64,000 nucleotides of DNA from Gordonibacter sp. An230 (GTDB lineage Bacteria; Actinomycetota; Coriobacteriia; Coriobacteriales; Eggerthellaceae): NCBI RefSeq assembly GCF_002159915.1, contig NZ_NFJP01000002.1, positions 1 to 64,000 of the forward strand. Reading direction: 5' to 3'. Numbering within the stretch: the stretch's first letter is position 1; every line of letters begins with the position of its first letter. Positions 63,804 to 64,000 of this stretch are shown one piece after another. The position numbers were made by a program, and so were the translations under genes. Under the pieces are notes generated by a model. That model was not told the DNA's origin and did no database searches. It saw only the letters and a program-made list of their open reading frames with translations.

Positions 63804-64000
63804 CGCGAACCCCCTTTCCAAAGGGAGCAGATGGCGTCCACCAGCCCCTCAATCGTGTACTCATCGGCTTGCACGGCGGGCTCGAGACCCGCATCGCGCA
63901 GGGTTTTCGTGGTCACCGGCCCGATGGAGCACAGCGCCGCGTCCCTCAAAAGCGCCGTGTCGCCGCCTAGGCAGGCCAACAAGTTCGTCACCGTCGATGA
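63800..64000 (-). CDS. hemD: Uroporphyrinogen-III synthase, C-terminal part (cut by window end)
   Basis: The 67 visible residues read SSTVTNLLACLGGD, ALCSIGPVTTKTLRDAGLEP and EYTIEGLVDAI, the C-terminal signature of HemD. The gene continues beyond base 64000, so whether it is a CobA-HemD fusion cannot be seen. It overlaps hemB by four bases. Confidence 0.9.
   Translation of the reverse strand, partial: SSTVTNLLACLGGDTALLRDAALCSIGPVTTKTLRDAGLEPAVQADEYTIEGLVDAICSLWKGGSR

Overview
The window is GC-rich, actinobacterial-looking DNA. It carries many Tat-exported FAD reductases, membrane-bound LuxR regulators (multi-helix N-terminus plus C-terminal HTH) and a DsrAB-type sulfite respiration locus. 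That combination suggests a gut member of the Eggerthellaceae. Gordonibacter is my first guess and a relative such as Rubneribacter my second. This is an inference from gene content, because no rRNA lies in the window.

Layout. 1-6.4 kb: a YbaK deacylase/histidine phosphatase pair, a hydantoinase-A/DUF917 operon, an alpha/beta hydrolase and a TetR regulator. 6.7-9.6 kb: a Tat flavoprotein with its own triheme lipoprotein, a promoter carrying two identical-type palindromes, a purine-rich degenerate repeat and a parS-like site. 9.6-13.5 kb: a mobB-mobA fusion, a four-cluster ferredoxin protein and a CcdA-TlpA fusion. 13.7-16.5 kb: a small-RNA candidate followed by a decayed block (molybdoenzyme relic, torD relic, luxR relic). 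16.9-20 kb: a Tat flavoprotein and an intact membrane LuxR. 20.5-25.2 kb: recR, ybaB, dnaX, dedA and the SRP RNA. 25.4-33 kb: a type ISP helicase relic, a DUF6020-like membrane protein, a radical SAM protein and two DUF5067 proteins. 33-44.3 kb: aspS, two divergent LuxR/Tat-flavoprotein pairs and a VapBC module. 44.8-64 kb: hisS and the sulfite respiration region.

Sulfite region. On the minus strand, dsrD, an RsbRD-N-like gene, dsrMKJOP, dsrC and dsrN form one run. A second minus-strand run is hemD (cut by the window end), hemB, hemL, a ferredoxin, dsrA, dsrB, an enlarged YeiH-type permease and a small conserved protein. Between them, on the plus strand, is a siroheme-synthesis (CysG N-terminal-like) gene. 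The locus therefore combines the reductase, the membrane electron path (DsrMKJOP), the sulfur carrier DsrC, a probable siroheme amidase (DsrN), tetrapyrrole precursor enzymes and a candidate sulfite/sulfate permease. No sat, aprAB or qmo is present here, so sulfite or an organosulfonate/thiosulfate source is a likelier input than sulfate, as far as this window shows.

The most unusual signal is in the LuxR regulators next to the Tat flavoproteins. The regulator at 39594-41403 is split only by a run of ten G (minus strand); nine would restore one reading frame. The luxR relic at 15048-16494 has a run of eight G just before its HTH, and nine would again join the frames. This looks like homopolymer phase variation of respiratory regulators.
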